From positions 1 through 64,000 of the forward strand of contig NZ_LIQG01000020.1 in the NCBI RefSeq assembly GCF_001418015.1: DNA of 64,000 nucleotides. The letters run 5' to 3'. The position numbers were made by a program, and so were the translations under genes. Origin of the DNA: Lacinutrix mariniflava (GTDB lineage: Bacteria; Bacteroidota; Bacteroidia; Flavobacteriales; Flavobacteriaceae). The notes under the pieces are model-generated. The model saw nothing but the letters and a program-made list of their open reading frames with translations. It made no database searches and was not told where the DNA came from. Positions within the stretch are counted from its first letter, which is position 1. Every line of letters starts with the position of its first letter. This document shows positions 9,473 through 18,128 of the stretch, one piece after another.

Positions 9473-9929
9473 TTTAAATTGATTTTATTAATTTGTGGGT
9501 ACAAAATTAGAAGATACTTACATATTGAACAAGTAAAAACAAGTTAAAAAAATCATGCGATTTATAACTATTTGATTATTAGATTTAAACATAAAACATT
9601 TAACACAAAATTTAGTTTTATATCCCGAATGAAATTCAATAAAACCACACAAATCACTAATAATCAATCACTTAAATATTGTATTCACAAATAAATAATC
9701 CTATTTTTGAGTTTTTATCATAAAAAAATGCATTGTACAACAGACTCTTTATAAAAAGACACGAAACGCAATAGAAAACTTAAAAATAAGGTGAAAATTT
9801 AACTTATTTACAATACCATTTCTACTACTTTCAAGAGAATTATTGCTATAAAATTTTAATATATAATAAAACAGTGTATTATTATGCCTATAAATTTAAT
9901 TAATACAGATGTTAATCTAATTGTGCACA
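9473..9929. other. Non-coding stretch upstream of barrel gene
   Basis: About 460 bases of very AT-rich DNA with no credible reading frame on either strand. It may hold the promoter of the minus-strand barrel gene and the decayed 5' remainder of the locus at 9959-10139. I see no repeat or RNA gene in it. Confidence 0.5.
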
Positions 9930-9960
9930 TAAAAAAAACCGAAGCAATTGCTTCGGCTTT
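9930..9960 (-). terminator. Hairpin terminator of a decayed barrel gene
   Basis: AAACCGAAGCAA pairs with TTGCTTCGGCTTT. This is the same terminator type as behind the two intact barrel genes, here following the pseudogene remnant at 9959-10139. Confidence 0.65.
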
Positions 9961-10139
9961 AAAACTTGTTTACTTTTATTAATGAACTAAAAGAATATCC
10001 AACTGAAACTTGAATTACATCATTATTAACACTAAAATTTTTATCTCTGTCTTCATTTTAAGCAATGTTTGCTAAACCTAAGTTATAACGTGCAGAACAG
10101 TTTAAACCACTCTTTAATTTATTACCAGCTACTCTTTTA
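9959..10139 (-). pseudogene. Remnant: C-terminal end of a third beta-barrel gene
   Basis: On the minus strand one frame reads as a barrel C-terminus: K-R-V-A-G-N-K-L-K-S-G-L-N, then S-A-R-Y-N-L-G-L-A-N-I-A, an internal TAA, then N-E-D-R-D-K-N-F and V-I-Q-V-S-V-G-Y-S-F, ending at a stop at 9959. The phrase G-Y-S-F is typical of Bacteroidota barrels. It is immediately followed by the same terminator hairpin found after the two intact barrel genes. No signal peptide or N-terminal half is visible to the right, so the gene is truncated as well as interrupted. Confidence 0.6.
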
Positions 10140-10162
10140 ATAAAATGACCTTATATAGTTCC

Positions 10163-11035
10163 TTATTTTAAATAAAAATCTATTTGAGTTTGTTCTCCAG
10201 CATTTAAATTAGTTAAGGCTTTAATTTTAGAGTCATCAACAAAAATCTCAATTACAGCAGTATTTGTAGACATACTCCCAACATTATCTGCAGTTAATAT
10301 AAAGGTGTTCTTTTTATTAACTAAAGTTAGTGGTATGCTTTTTCGTTCTCTTTTAGTTTCAAAATTTCTTAAAATAGTATTACCATTATATTGTAAAGTT
10401 ACTTTATCTCCATCAAGTTGGCCACCATCGAAAATTTCAATTCTAATATTTTTACTTTTAGAAAACACACTCATAGTTTGCTTGCTTCTTAAAATATTCA
10501 TTTGAATAGAATCCATGGTTTTAGCAAGATTGATATTCTTTTTTTGTTCTTCGGTAATTCGTTTTGTCTTTTTTATAAACTTATTCGCTTTCTCAATTCT
10601 TTTTAACTGTCTTTCTTTAGTTGAAAGCAGAATTTTTCCATTTATACATTCTGTATTATCAGGAAACAAGCCTTTAAAATCACCTTTAAGTTTCGAAGAT
10701 TTTCCCAATCTATAAGCGCTTGATGTAAAATTTATGTAACATAAATCATCTTCTGCAAAGTAAGATTTAGTATAAATGGTTTCTACCTCACGAAAACGTA
10801 AAATTTTATCTTCTTCGTTATAGTCTCCTACAACGCTAGTTTTTGTTTCATGCTCTCCACCTATATCTGTTACTGTAAAACCTTTAAGTTTACCGTTGGT
10901 TTCTTCTAGCTTAAGCGTTAAACTTATTAAAGAAGAATCGTTTAATTTAATAAAGCCGACATATTCATACTCTTGCTGAGCAAAACATAGTATTGAGCAA
11001 AATGAAATTAATAAAAATAGTGTTATACTTTTCAT
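10163..11035 (-). CDS. Secreted protein, unknown function
   Basis: 290 aa with an N-terminal signal peptide (cleavage near C-F-A-Q). Residues about 20-130 look like a beta domain describing 'L-x-L-E-E-T-N-G-K-L-K-G', similar to lipocalin-like repeats in Bacteroidota. A charged helical linker (K/R-rich, about 135-175) follows. The C-terminal part has an I-E-I-F-D-G-G-Q-L-D-G-D-K-V-T-L motif and ends in N-A-G-E-Q-T-Q-I-D-F-Y-L-K. That region resembles a Bacteroidota C-terminal beta domain seen in secreted proteins, but no catalytic residues stand out. Confidence 0.65.
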   Translation of the reverse strand: MKSITLFLLISFCSILCFAQQEYEYVGFIKLNDSSLISLTLKLEETNGKLKGFTVTDIGGEHETKTSVVGDYNEEDKILRFREVETIYTKSYFAEDDLCYINFTSSAYRLGKSSKLKGDFKGLFPDNTECINGKILLSTKERQLKRIEKANKFIKKTKRITEEQKKNINLAKTMDSIQMNILRSKQTMSVFSKSKNIRIEIFDGGQLDGDKVTLQYNGNTILRNFETKRERKSIPLTLVNKKNTFILTADNVGSMSTNTAVIEIFVDDSKIKALTNLNAGEQTQIDFYLK

Positions 11036-11084
11036 AAATTAAAAAAAAGTTGATATTGTGCTAACAAACTTAAACCAAATAAAT

Positions 11085-11429
11085 ATGAAAGTTAAACTAT
11101 TACTCTCGTTTTTAGTATTCTTTATTGGAATCACTACAGCAAGCGCATCTTTTCCTGTTAAAAGAGCAACAACTACGGTTGAAAACACAACAAACGTAAC
11201 TACAGATACTGTGGATACAGCAATGACTTCTCCTGCAGTAATGAAAGGAAATGACAAAACTACAGCCATTTTATTATGGGTATTCTTAGGTGGTTTTGCA
11301 GCACACAGATGGTATTTAGGAAGCCCAATTGGTTGGAATATTCTTTTTATTCTTACTGCTGGATTCTTTTTTGTTGGATGGGTAATCGATGGTATTGATA
11401 TTATTACAGGTAAATATCCTGGACTATAA
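11085..11429 (+). CDS. TM2 domain membrane protein
   Basis: 114 aa. A signal peptide or first membrane segment (residues 1-21) is followed by a Thr-rich stretch and then a TM2 domain: K-T-T-A-I-L-L-W-V-F-L-G-G-F, the conserved H-R-W-Y-L-G, and a second hydrophobic segment ending D-G-I-D-I-I-T-G-K. TM2 proteins are small two-helix inner-membrane proteins of unclear role. The ATG at 11085 is preferred over the in-frame codon at 11058 because it starts the signal sequence. It is followed by a terminator. Confidence 0.85.
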   Translation: MKVKLLLSFLVFFIGITTASASFPVKRATTTVENTTNVTTDTVDTAMTSPAVMKGNDKTTAILLWVFLGGFAAHRWYLGSPIGWNILFILTAGFFFVGWVIDGIDIITGKYPGL

Positions 11430-11452
11430 TAACCAAATAAAAAATTTATTTT

Positions 11453-11485
11453 AAAAAGCCACTTCTTTATTGAAGTGGCTTTTTT
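11453..11485. terminator. Hairpin terminator after the TM2 gene
   Basis: AAAAAGCCACTTC pairs with GAAGTGGCTTTTT around TTTATT. It is followed within about 12 bases by the xerD start codon. Confidence 0.8.
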
Positions 11486-11496
11486 ATTTTAGTGCT

Positions 11497-12393
11497 ATGA
11501 AATGGCAACATGCACTTAAAGATTATCAGCTCTATTTAAAAATAGAACGTGGCTTATCAGACAATTCAATAAGCAACTACAGTTTTGATGTTAAAAAGCT
11601 AATTAATTATTTAGACGATAATGATATTGTTGACTCCCCTATTTCTATTTCTAAAGAAACTGTGCAACAGTTTATATATACTATTGCTAAAACAGTTAAT
11701 CCACGGTCGCAGTCTAGGCTAATATCTGGATTAAAAGGTTTTTTTAATTATTTAATTTTCGAAGATTATCGTGAAACCAATCCGATAGATACCATCGATT
11801 CTCCTAAAATTGGAAGAAAACTACCCGATACATTAAGTGAGAATGAAATAAACCAGCTTATTGATGCTATCGATTTAAGTACGCCACAAGGAGAGCGCAA
11901 TCGTGCTATTTTAGAACTACTTTATGGTTGCGGCTTGCGAGTAAGTGAATTAACACATCTTAAAATTTCTGATTTATTTTTTGAGGAAGGCTTTATAAAA
12001 GTCACTGGTAAAGGAGACAAACAGCGTTTTGTTCCAATTATTGATGCTACACAGAAGTATATTAATATCTATAAAAAAGAGATAAGAACTCATCAAACCA
12101 TTCCAAATGAATTTCAAGATACTTTGTTTTTAAACCGAAGAGGCAAACAGCTAACCAGAGCAATGATTTTTACTATTATAAAACAGTTAGCTGTAAAAAT
12201 TAATTTAACCAAAACCATTTCTCCTCATACGTTTAGACACTCTTTTGCAACGCATCTTTTAGAAAATGGAGCAGACTTAAGAGCGATACAGCTTATGCTT
12301 GGTCATGAAAGTATTATTACCACAGAAATCTACATGCATGTGGACAAAAGTCACTTAAAAAGTGTGATAACAGCTTTTCATCCAAGACAATAG
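11497..12393 (+). CDS. xerD: Tyrosine recombinase XerD
   Basis: 298 aa, the usual XerC/D length. The N-terminal SAM-like DNA-binding domain covers residues about 1-85. The catalytic domain has Arg in Y-G-C-G-L-R-V-S-E-L, Lys in G-K-G-D-K-Q-R, H-T-F-R-H-S-F-A-T-H-L, G-H-E-S-I-I-T-T and the nucleophile Tyr in E-I-Y-M-H-V. It resolves chromosome dimers at dif with XerC. The ATG at 11497 lies just beyond a terminator, and the upstream in-frame codon at 11470 is inside that hairpin. Proximity to aroQ matches flavobacterial gene order. Confidence 0.9.
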   Translation: MKWQHALKDYQLYLKIERGLSDNSISNYSFDVKKLINYLDDNDIVDSPISISKETVQQFIYTIAKTVNPRSQSRLISGLKGFFNYLIFEDYRETNPIDTIDSPKIGRKLPDTLSENEINQLIDAIDLSTPQGERNRAILELLYGCGLRVSELTHLKISDLFFEEGFIKVTGKGDKQRFVPIIDATQKYINIYKKEIRTHQTIPNEFQDTLFLNRRGKQLTRAMIFTIIKQLAVKINLTKTISPHTFRHSFATHLLENGADLRAIQLMLGHESIITTEIYMHVDKSHLKSVITAFHPRQ

Positions 12394-12522
12394 AATAACA
12401 TTTTTACTTTGTCTATTGCTTTTCATAGTGTTTTTATATATATTTGATTATCAGCTATTACAATGCAATAAGTCTTTTTTAAACTAACCTACGTTCTTTT
12501 TATAAAGGCTAACCTTTTTTAT

Positions 12523-13641
12523 ATGGATTTAAATACGCCCGAATCTAACCTGCGAAGATTTCAAACTGCTTTAGAGATTTCTAAAATTGGTGTTTGGCAT
12601 TTTAATGAAAAAAAACAGTGTATTTTCTTCTCTAAAACTTCTAAGGCAATTATTGGCTTAGAAGATGACGACTCTTTTGGTGACCATTTAGACGATTGGA
12701 ATAACCGTGTACATCCTGATGATAAGAAAAAATATCGTTCTGATTTTCAAAACCATATTAACGGAAAAACGAAGCATTATATTAACAAGCATAGAGTATT
12801 GTGTAAAAATGGATCTTATAAATGGGTTCTAGATCAAGGTCAAATAATTAACGACCATGTTAAAGAGGGTTATATTCATTTTGTTGGCACACATACAGAC
12901 ATTACAGAACAAATAAAGAATGATATAAAAGTCCATAACTCATTAACCATTGCAACAAAACAAAATAATAAACTTAAAAATTTCGCACATATTGTAACTC
13001 ATAATTTGAAACAGTATTCTGGAAATTTTGAAAGCCTATTAGAGTTTTACAATCAAGCCGAAAGTGATGCTGAAAAAGAAGAGCTTATTAGCCATTTAAA
13101 GGACGTATCGACCTGTTTAAATAGAACGATTCAAAATTTGAATAAGATTGTTTCTGTGCAATCAAAAAAAGACACAGACGTACAAAAGCTTAACATTAAC
13201 GCTTCTATAATAGAAACATTAAAGTTATTAGATATCGTTATTTTTGAGAGCAATGCTACGGTTAATAATAGTGTAGATCCAAAATTATTTATCCGGTATA
13301 ATCCTGCATATATAGAGAGTATTATTCAAAATTTACTCACTAATGCTATTAAATATAAGCACCCTGAAAGAGATCCTGTGATAACCATTAGTTCTAAATT
13401 AATAAAAAACAAATTAATTCTATCTGTTAAGGATAATGGTTTAGGTATCAATTTAAAAAAGTATGGCAAAGAAATTTTTGGATTGTATAGAACTTTTCAT
13501 CACAATGAGGATGCCGAAGGTGTTGGTTTGTACTTAACAAAAAATCAAGTAGAAGCTTATGGTGGTAAAATAACTGTTGAAAGTAAAGTTAATGCTGGTA
13601 CCACATTTAATATTATTATACCAAATAAAAGGCCCAATTAG
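12523..13641 (+). CDS. PAS-domain sensor histidine kinase
   Basis: 372 aa, cytoplasmic. A PAS_3-type fold covers residues about 10-135 (F-Q-T-A-L-E-I-S-K-I-G-V-W-H-F, then W-N-N-R-V-H-P-D-D, and F-V-G-T-H-T-D-I-T-E-Q at the PAC end). The dimerisation/phosphoacceptor helix has H-N-L-K-Q at about residue 165. The HATPase domain has N-box N-L-L-T-N-A-I-K-Y, G1 box D-N-G-L-G-I and G2 box G-V-G-L-Y-L. No membrane segment or receiver is present, and no response-regulator gene lies beside it, so it is an orphan kinase. Confidence 0.88.
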   Translation: MDLNTPESNLRRFQTALEISKIGVWHFNEKKQCIFFSKTSKAIIGLEDDDSFGDHLDDWNNRVHPDDKKKYRSDFQNHINGKTKHYINKHRVLCKNGSYKWVLDQGQIINDHVKEGYIHFVGTHTDITEQIKNDIKVHNSLTIATKQNNKLKNFAHIVTHNLKQYSGNFESLLEFYNQAESDAEKEELISHLKDVSTCLNRTIQNLNKIVSVQSKKDTDVQKLNINASIIETLKLLDIVIFESNATVNNSVDPKLFIRYNPAYIESIIQNLLTNAIKYKHPERDPVITISSKLIKNKLILSVKDNGLGINLKKYGKEIFGLYRTFHHNEDAEGVGLYLTKNQVEAYGGKITVESKVNAGTTFNIIIPNKRPN

Positions 13642-13660
13642 TTTTCTAATTGGGCCTTAA
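13628..13660. terminator. Bidirectional terminator between kinase gene and rny
   Basis: AAGGCCCAATTAG pairs perfectly with CTAATTGGGCCTT around TTTT. It overlaps the 3' end of the kinase gene and lies before the convergent rny stop. Confidence 0.8.
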
Positions 13661-13679
13661 TATAATAACGTTACAGTTT

Positions 13680-15254
13680 CTATTTTGCAATATTCACCGC
13701 TCTTGTTTCTCTAATTACTGTTACTTTTACTTGTCCTGGATACGTCATATCTGTTTGTATTTTTTGTGAAATACTAAAGGATAAATCTGCTGCATTTTGA
13801 TCGTTTACTCTTTCACTTTCAACAATAACACGTAATTCTCTACCGGCTTGAATAGCATAAGCTTTCTTTACACCTTGAAAACCAAAGGCTATTTCTTCCA
13901 AATCTTTTAAACGTTGGATATAACTATCTAAAACTTGACGTCTCGCTCCTGGTCTTGCTCCAGAAATAGCATCACAAACCTGAATTATTGGAGATAATAA
14001 AGAAGTCATTTCTATTTCGTCGTGGTGAGCACCAATAGCATTACAAACCTCTGGTTTTTCACCATATTTTTCTGCCCATTGCATACCTAAAATAGCGTGT
14101 GGCGTTTCCATATCTGCTTCTGCATCTGGCACCTTACCTATATCGTGTAACAATCCTGCTCTTTTGGCTAGTTTTGGGTTTAAGCCTAACTCTGCAGCCA
14201 TTATACCACATAACTTTGCAACTTCACGCGAGTGTTGTAATAAGTTTTGTCCGTAAGACGAACGGTATTTCATACGTCCTACCATTTTTATTAATTCTGG
14301 GTTTAAACCATGAATTCCTAAATCGATAACCGTACGCTTACCTACCTCTATAATTTCTTGTTCTATTTGTTTTTGAGTCTTCTTTACAACCTCTTCAATT
14401 CTTGCAGGATGTATTCTTCCATCGGTCACTAACTTATGTAAAGAAAGGCGTGCAATTTCACGTCTTACAGAATCGAAACAAGATAAAATAATAGCTTCAG
14501 GAGTATCATCTACAATAATCTCAACACCAGTAGCAGCTTCAATAGCTCTAATGTTTCTACCTTCTCTACCTATAATACGTCCTTTAACATCGTCGTTCTC
14601 GATATTAAATACAGACACACAGTTATCGACTGCTTCCTCTGTACCAATACGTTGTATAGTGTTAATAATTATTTTCTTAGCATCTTGTTGAGCCGTTAAT
14701 TTCGCCTCTTCCATTTTACCTTGAACGTAAGCCATAGATTCTATCTTAGCTTCACCTTTTAGAGATTCTACTAACTGCGTCTTTGCGTCTTCTGCAGATA
14801 AACTAGAAATAACTTCTAATTGCTCAATTTGGCTTCTATGAAGTCTGTCTACTTCTTCCTGCTTTTTATCTATAACTTCTAAACGGTGATTGTAGTCTTT
14901 TTGTTTAGCTTCAATTTCTAAATTAGATTTTTTAGCCTTTGCAAGCTCACTAGAAGTTTGAGACTCTTTGTCACGCGTACGTTTTTCAGCATCAGACATT
15001 TTCTTTTCACGAGAAGAAATAACCTTTTCGTGCTCAGACTTAAGCTCAATAAATTTTTCTTTGGCTTGAAGCATTTTATCTTTTTTAATGCTTTCGCCTT
15101 CACTCTTTGCATCTCTTAAGATATTTGATGCTGTCTTTTTAGCATTTTTAGTCAGTTTAGAAGCATTACTTCTTTCCATCATTTTTGCTATAACAAAGCC
15201 AATAATAGCTCCAATAGCAACTCCTGCGATACTAAATATAATTGTTTGATCCAT
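13680..15254 (-). CDS. rny: Ribonuclease Y
   Basis: 524 aa, a membrane-anchored endoribonuclease that starts mRNA decay. In order: one N-terminal membrane helix ([10 protein letters not shown]), a long Lys/Glu-rich coiled coil (about 30-200), a KH domain with [10 protein letters not shown], and an HD domain with L-L-H-D-I-G-K and A-H-H-D-E. The frame can be extended to 15359, but ATG at 15254 gives the canonical M-D-Q-T-I-I start, and the extension would run through the 6S RNA locus. Confidence 0.94.
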   Translation of the reverse strand: MDQTIIFSIAGVAIGAIIGFVIAKMMERSNASKLTKNAKKTASNILRDAKSEGESIKKDKMLQAKEKFIELKSEHEKVISSREKKMSDAEKRTRDKESQTSSELAKAKKSNLEIEAKQKDYNHRLEVIDKKQEEVDRLHRSQIEQLEVISSLSAEDAKTQLVESLKGEAKIESMAYVQGKMEEAKLTAQQDAKKIIINTIQRIGTEEAVDNCVSVFNIENDDVKGRIIGREGRNIRAIEAATGVEIIVDDTPEAIILSCFDSVRREIARLSLHKLVTDGRIHPARIEEVVKKTQKQIEQEIIEVGKRTVIDLGIHGLNPELIKMVGRMKYRSSYGQNLLQHSREVAKLCGIMAAELGLNPKLAKRAGLLHDIGKVPDAEADMETPHAILGMQWAEKYGEKPEVCNAIGAHHDEIEMTSLLSPIIQVCDAISGARPGARRQVLDSYIQRLKDLEEIAFGFQGVKKAYAIQAGRELRVIVESERVNDQNAADLSFSISQKIQTDMTYPGQVKVTVIRETRAVNIAK

Positions 15255-15274
15255 TTTAGTTAGTTTAATTGTAT

Positions 15275-15480
15275 AAAAAAAGCCTACACTAATTTTGGTT
15301 TTGTATAAACTCCTTAAAAACACGTTTAGGGTTAACAAGCTGATCAAGTATCTGCCCAAATAGATACTGAAATAAATTCAGCAATACTCTATTAGCAGCA
15401 CGCTTTTACAACTTCAACTCACCCTTTTTAAAGAATTAACTGTTGAGTTTATCAAAAAAATAATTAATGTAGGCAGTAAC
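15275..15480 (-). ncRNA. ssrS: 6S RNA candidate (flavobacterial type)
   Basis: Between zapA and rny there is a gene-free stretch of about 250 bases. On the minus strand it has a long closing stem: GCCTACATTAATT (complement of 15462-15474) pairs with AATTAGTGTAGGC (complement of 15282-15294), with one wobble. The stem is followed at once by seven T (15275-15281). A roughly 200-nt rod with paired ends, a central unpaired zone and a terminal U-run is the 6S RNA layout, and 6S sits beside zapA in many bacteria. In 6S the open bubble mimics promoter DNA and sequesters RNA polymerase. An Rfam covariance search for 6S-Flavo would settle it. Confidence 0.68.
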
Positions 15481-15501
15481 CTAATTTTATTTATAAGAAC
15501 G

Positions 15502-15795
15502 TTATGAACTTAAATGCAAATCTAGCAATTGGTTTAAAGCGTTTATCTTCTCTTCCACGTGCTCGTTTACATGTTCTTTATCTAAAGTCTTCTGTTCTAC
15601 TTGAGAAGCAAATTGTAAAGCACACATAGCTAAAACATCTTGTTTATCTCTAACAGAATAACTTTGCTCAAATTTTATTATCATAGCTTCAATATTTTTA
15701 GCTGCTTTTCGCAATCCTTCCTCCTGACTTGGTGGTATTGTTAAAGGATATACTCTATTCGCTATCGAAAGCTTTATTTTAAGCATTTCTGCCAT
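15502..15795 (-). CDS. zapA: Cell division protein ZapA
   Basis: 97 aa. It starts L-K-I-K-L-S-I-A-N-R-V-Y-P-L-T-I, the ZapA N-terminal domain, followed by a helix with L-R-K-A-A-K-N-I-E and a C-terminal coiled coil. ZapA bundles FtsZ filaments at the division site. It is preceded by a small coiled-coil gene with 16 bp between them, so the two are probably co-transcribed, with 6S RNA downstream. Confidence 0.87.
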   Translation of the reverse strand: MAEMLKIKLSIANRVYPLTIPPSQEEGLRKAAKNIEAMIIKFEQSYSVRDKQDVLAMCALQFASQVEQKTLDKEHVNEHVEEKINALNQLLDLHLSS

Positions 15796-15811
15796 AAGTT
15801 GCTATGTTACA

Positions 15812-16102
15812 TTATTCAGAGAGTTGACCAATACAATGATCTATTTCTCTTATTAATGCGTTTATTTTGAGTTTTGTTTCTCTTTTATCTTCATCACTGC
15901 CAAGTATTGTATTGGCCATTTTGAGTGTATTGTACTTATCTTTCCAAGCATTAATTTCTAATTCTTGTTTTTTTATTGTACCGAGATATTGTTCTTGTTC
16001 TTGAGATAATTTTAAATTAGTTTCCTTTAAAACACCTTGGTTTTGCAAGACTTTGCTTATTTTTTTCTCTAAAGCATCTACAATATCCTCTATATTACCC
16101 AT
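15812..16102 (-). CDS. Small coiled-coil protein, putative Z-ring partner of ZapA
   Basis: 96 aa, nearly all predicted coiled coil (L-K-L-S-Q-E-Q-E-Q-Y-L, then K-K-Q-E-L-E-I-N-A-W-K-D-K-Y), ending in I-R-E-I-D-H-C-I-G-Q-L. It lies 16 bp upstream of zapA on the same strand, the conserved order in Flavobacteriaceae. A role in cell division is inferred from position and coiled-coil shape only. Confidence 0.7.
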   Translation of the reverse strand: MGNIEDIVDALEKKISKVLQNQGVLKETNLKLSQEQEQYLGTIKKQELEINAWKDKYNTLKMANTILGSDEDKRETKLKINALIREIDHCIGQLSE

Positions 16103-16345
16103 CTACAAATATCAATACTTATCTTACAAAGTTAACAGAACATAACCTATTTAACAATAGTTTTTTCATAAAATTTAAAATAAAACTGAGTAATAGAATT
16201 TATTGTTATTTAAACTACAAAAAACCAATACAATGGCTAGCTCTTTCATTTTGTCTTTGCTATTAATAATCAATTGTATATTTTAGCATCTATATCCAAA
16301 TTCGCTACTATTTTAATATTTTAAAAATCGGTACAAATAATACAT

Positions 16346-18031
16346 ATGCGTAAATTTCTCTTACTTTTTCTATTAAGTTATTCTGTTTTTTCGCAAAACG
16401 AATACCCTCAAGACTATTTTAGATCGCCTTTAGACATTAATATTGTTCTAGCAGGAACCTTTGCAGAGTTAAGATCTAACCACTTTCACTCTGGTTTAGA
16501 TATTAAAACAAAGCAAATGGAAGGTTTAAAAGTTTATGGCATTGCAGATGGTTACGTTAGTAGAATAAAAATTGCGCATTTTGGCTATGGGAAAGCTCTA
16601 TATATAACGCATCCTAATGGTTATACTAGTGTTTACGCACATTTGCAAAAATTTAGTCCTTCAATAGAAAAATACATAAAAGACAAACAGTACGAGAAAG
16701 AGTCTTTTGAAATTGAGGTTTTTCCAACTCCGGAAGAATTAAAAATTACTAAAGGAGAAATAATAGCTTATTCTGGTAATACAGGAAGTTCTTCTGGCCC
16801 ACATTTGCATTTTGAAATTCGTGATAATGCCGAAAGACCAATTAATCCAATGTTATTTGGTGTTGATGTTAAAGACACCACAAAACCTATTGTTTCTAAC
16901 GTTTACGCGTACCCAATTGGTGACAACTCCCATGTTAATGGTTCTAACAAAAAGCAAAAACTTCGCGTCATTCCTCAAAAGAACGGAGATTATAAAATTG
17001 AAGATTTAAAGGCCTTTGGAACCATTGGTTTTGCGGTTCAAACCGTAGATAGGCAAGATTTAGCTGCCAATAAAAATGGCGTGTATAATATTTCTACTTT
17101 TTTTAACGGTATTCAGAATTTCGAAATAGACTTTAAACGTTTTTCATTTGAAGAAACAAAGCATCTAAACCGTTTAATAGATTATTCTCATTTTAAATCT
17201 GATAAGCAAAGACTTCAGAAGTTATTTATTGAAGAAAACAATCCGTTAAGTTTGTATGATAATATTATTGACAGTGGTTATATTACTATTTCCGATAGTA
17301 CTGCTTCTGTTTATAAAGCTAAAATAAGTGATTTTAAAGGGAACGAAACCAACATTGACATTGCCATTAAAGGTGATGTTAAATCTCCAAACGATGTTGA
17401 AGAACGTGTTACAACACAACATTACATTCAACATGATTTAGAAGCAGAGCTAGAACAAGATAAATTTAAAGTTAATTTTTACAAAGACACTTTTTACGAT
17501 AGCTTTTTTATAGACTTTAGTGTTAATAACGATACGTTAACATTACATAAACCAGTACTTCCTGTAAAGAAAAGTTTTACTATTTCTTACGATATTAGTG
17601 ATTACAATGAAGAAGATTTAAAACAACTTTACATTGCCGAATTAATAGGTTGGAAAAAATGGCCAAGCTATTCTACTACAAAAAGAAAAGGAAATACGCT
17701 TAGTACCTATACTAAAGACTTAGGAACATACGTTTTAGCAAGAGATACCATTGCTCCTACAATTAAAGCCGTAAATTTTAAAGATGGTGGTTGGTTAAGT
17801 AAGTATCGCTATTTAAAAGTAAAAATTAACGATATTGGTACTGGAATTTCAAATTACAGAGCAACCGTAAATGGTAAATGGGTTTTAATGGAATACAATT
17901 ATAAAAACAAAATATTAACTTACGACTTTAATGATGCTGCTGTTACAGAAACTAAGAATAAATTAAAAGTAATTGTTACAGATAACGTAGGGAATAATAC
18001 TACATTTGAAACTACTTTTTTTAGGAAATAA
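16346..18031 (+). CDS. M23-family metallopeptidase, secreted
   Basis: 561 aa with a signal peptide (cleaved near V-F-S-Q). The LytM/M23 domain lies at about residues 35-180, with zinc ligands in R-S-N-H-F-H-S-G-L-D and H-L-H-F-E-I-R. It is followed by about 380 residues of beta-rich domains, including an Ig-like D-x-x-x-P-x segment. M23 enzymes cut peptide cross-links in peptidoglycan or act as LytM-type regulators. All catalytic residues seen are intact. The next gene on this strand is a TonB-dependent receptor. Confidence 0.88.
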   Translation: MRKFLLLFLLSYSVFSQNEYPQDYFRSPLDINIVLAGTFAELRSNHFHSGLDIKTKQMEGLKVYGIADGYVSRIKIAHFGYGKALYITHPNGYTSVYAHLQKFSPSIEKYIKDKQYEKESFEIEVFPTPEELKITKGEIIAYSGNTGSSSGPHLHFEIRDNAERPINPMLFGVDVKDTTKPIVSNVYAYPIGDNSHVNGSNKKQKLRVIPQKNGDYKIEDLKAFGTIGFAVQTVDRQDLAANKNGVYNISTFFNGIQNFEIDFKRFSFEETKHLNRLIDYSHFKSDKQRLQKLFIEENNPLSLYDNIIDSGYITISDSTASVYKAKISDFKGNETNIDIAIKGDVKSPNDVEERVTTQHYIQHDLEAELEQDKFKVNFYKDTFYDSFFIDFSVNNDTLTLHKPVLPVKKSFTISYDISDYNEEDLKQLYIAELIGWKKWPSYSTTKRKGNTLSTYTKDLGTYVLARDTIAPTIKAVNFKDGGWLSKYRYLKVKINDIGTGISNYRATVNGKWVLMEYNYKNKILTYDFNDAAVTETKNKLKVIVTDNVGNNTTFETTFFRK

Positions 18032-18037
18032 TTCTTT

Positions 18038-18108
18038 GTCAGCCTGAACAAAATCGAATACCTTTTTAACTTAAAACTAAAAAGCATTTCGACTGCGCTC
18101 AATGTGAC
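18038..18108. repeat. Imperfect palindromic REP-like element
   Basis: GTCAGCCTGAACAAAATCGAA faces TTCGACTGCGCTCAATGTGAC as an imperfect inverted repeat with an AT-rich centre. Sequences of this kind (TTCGACTGCGCTCA) recur in intergenic regions of many flavobacterial genomes. It sits between the M23 gene and the receptor gene and may serve as a terminator. Confidence 0.5.
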
Positions 18109-18128
18109 ATATAAAATAAAAAACAACC

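Noticed and set aside
11497-12393. XerD as the recombinase responsible for the cassette array
   Set aside because: It is 9 kb from the array, has canonical XerD motifs and the usual aroQ-region location; the recombinase at 20596-21432 is adjacent and divergent. Xer involvement in cassette exchange cannot be excluded, but nothing here shows it.
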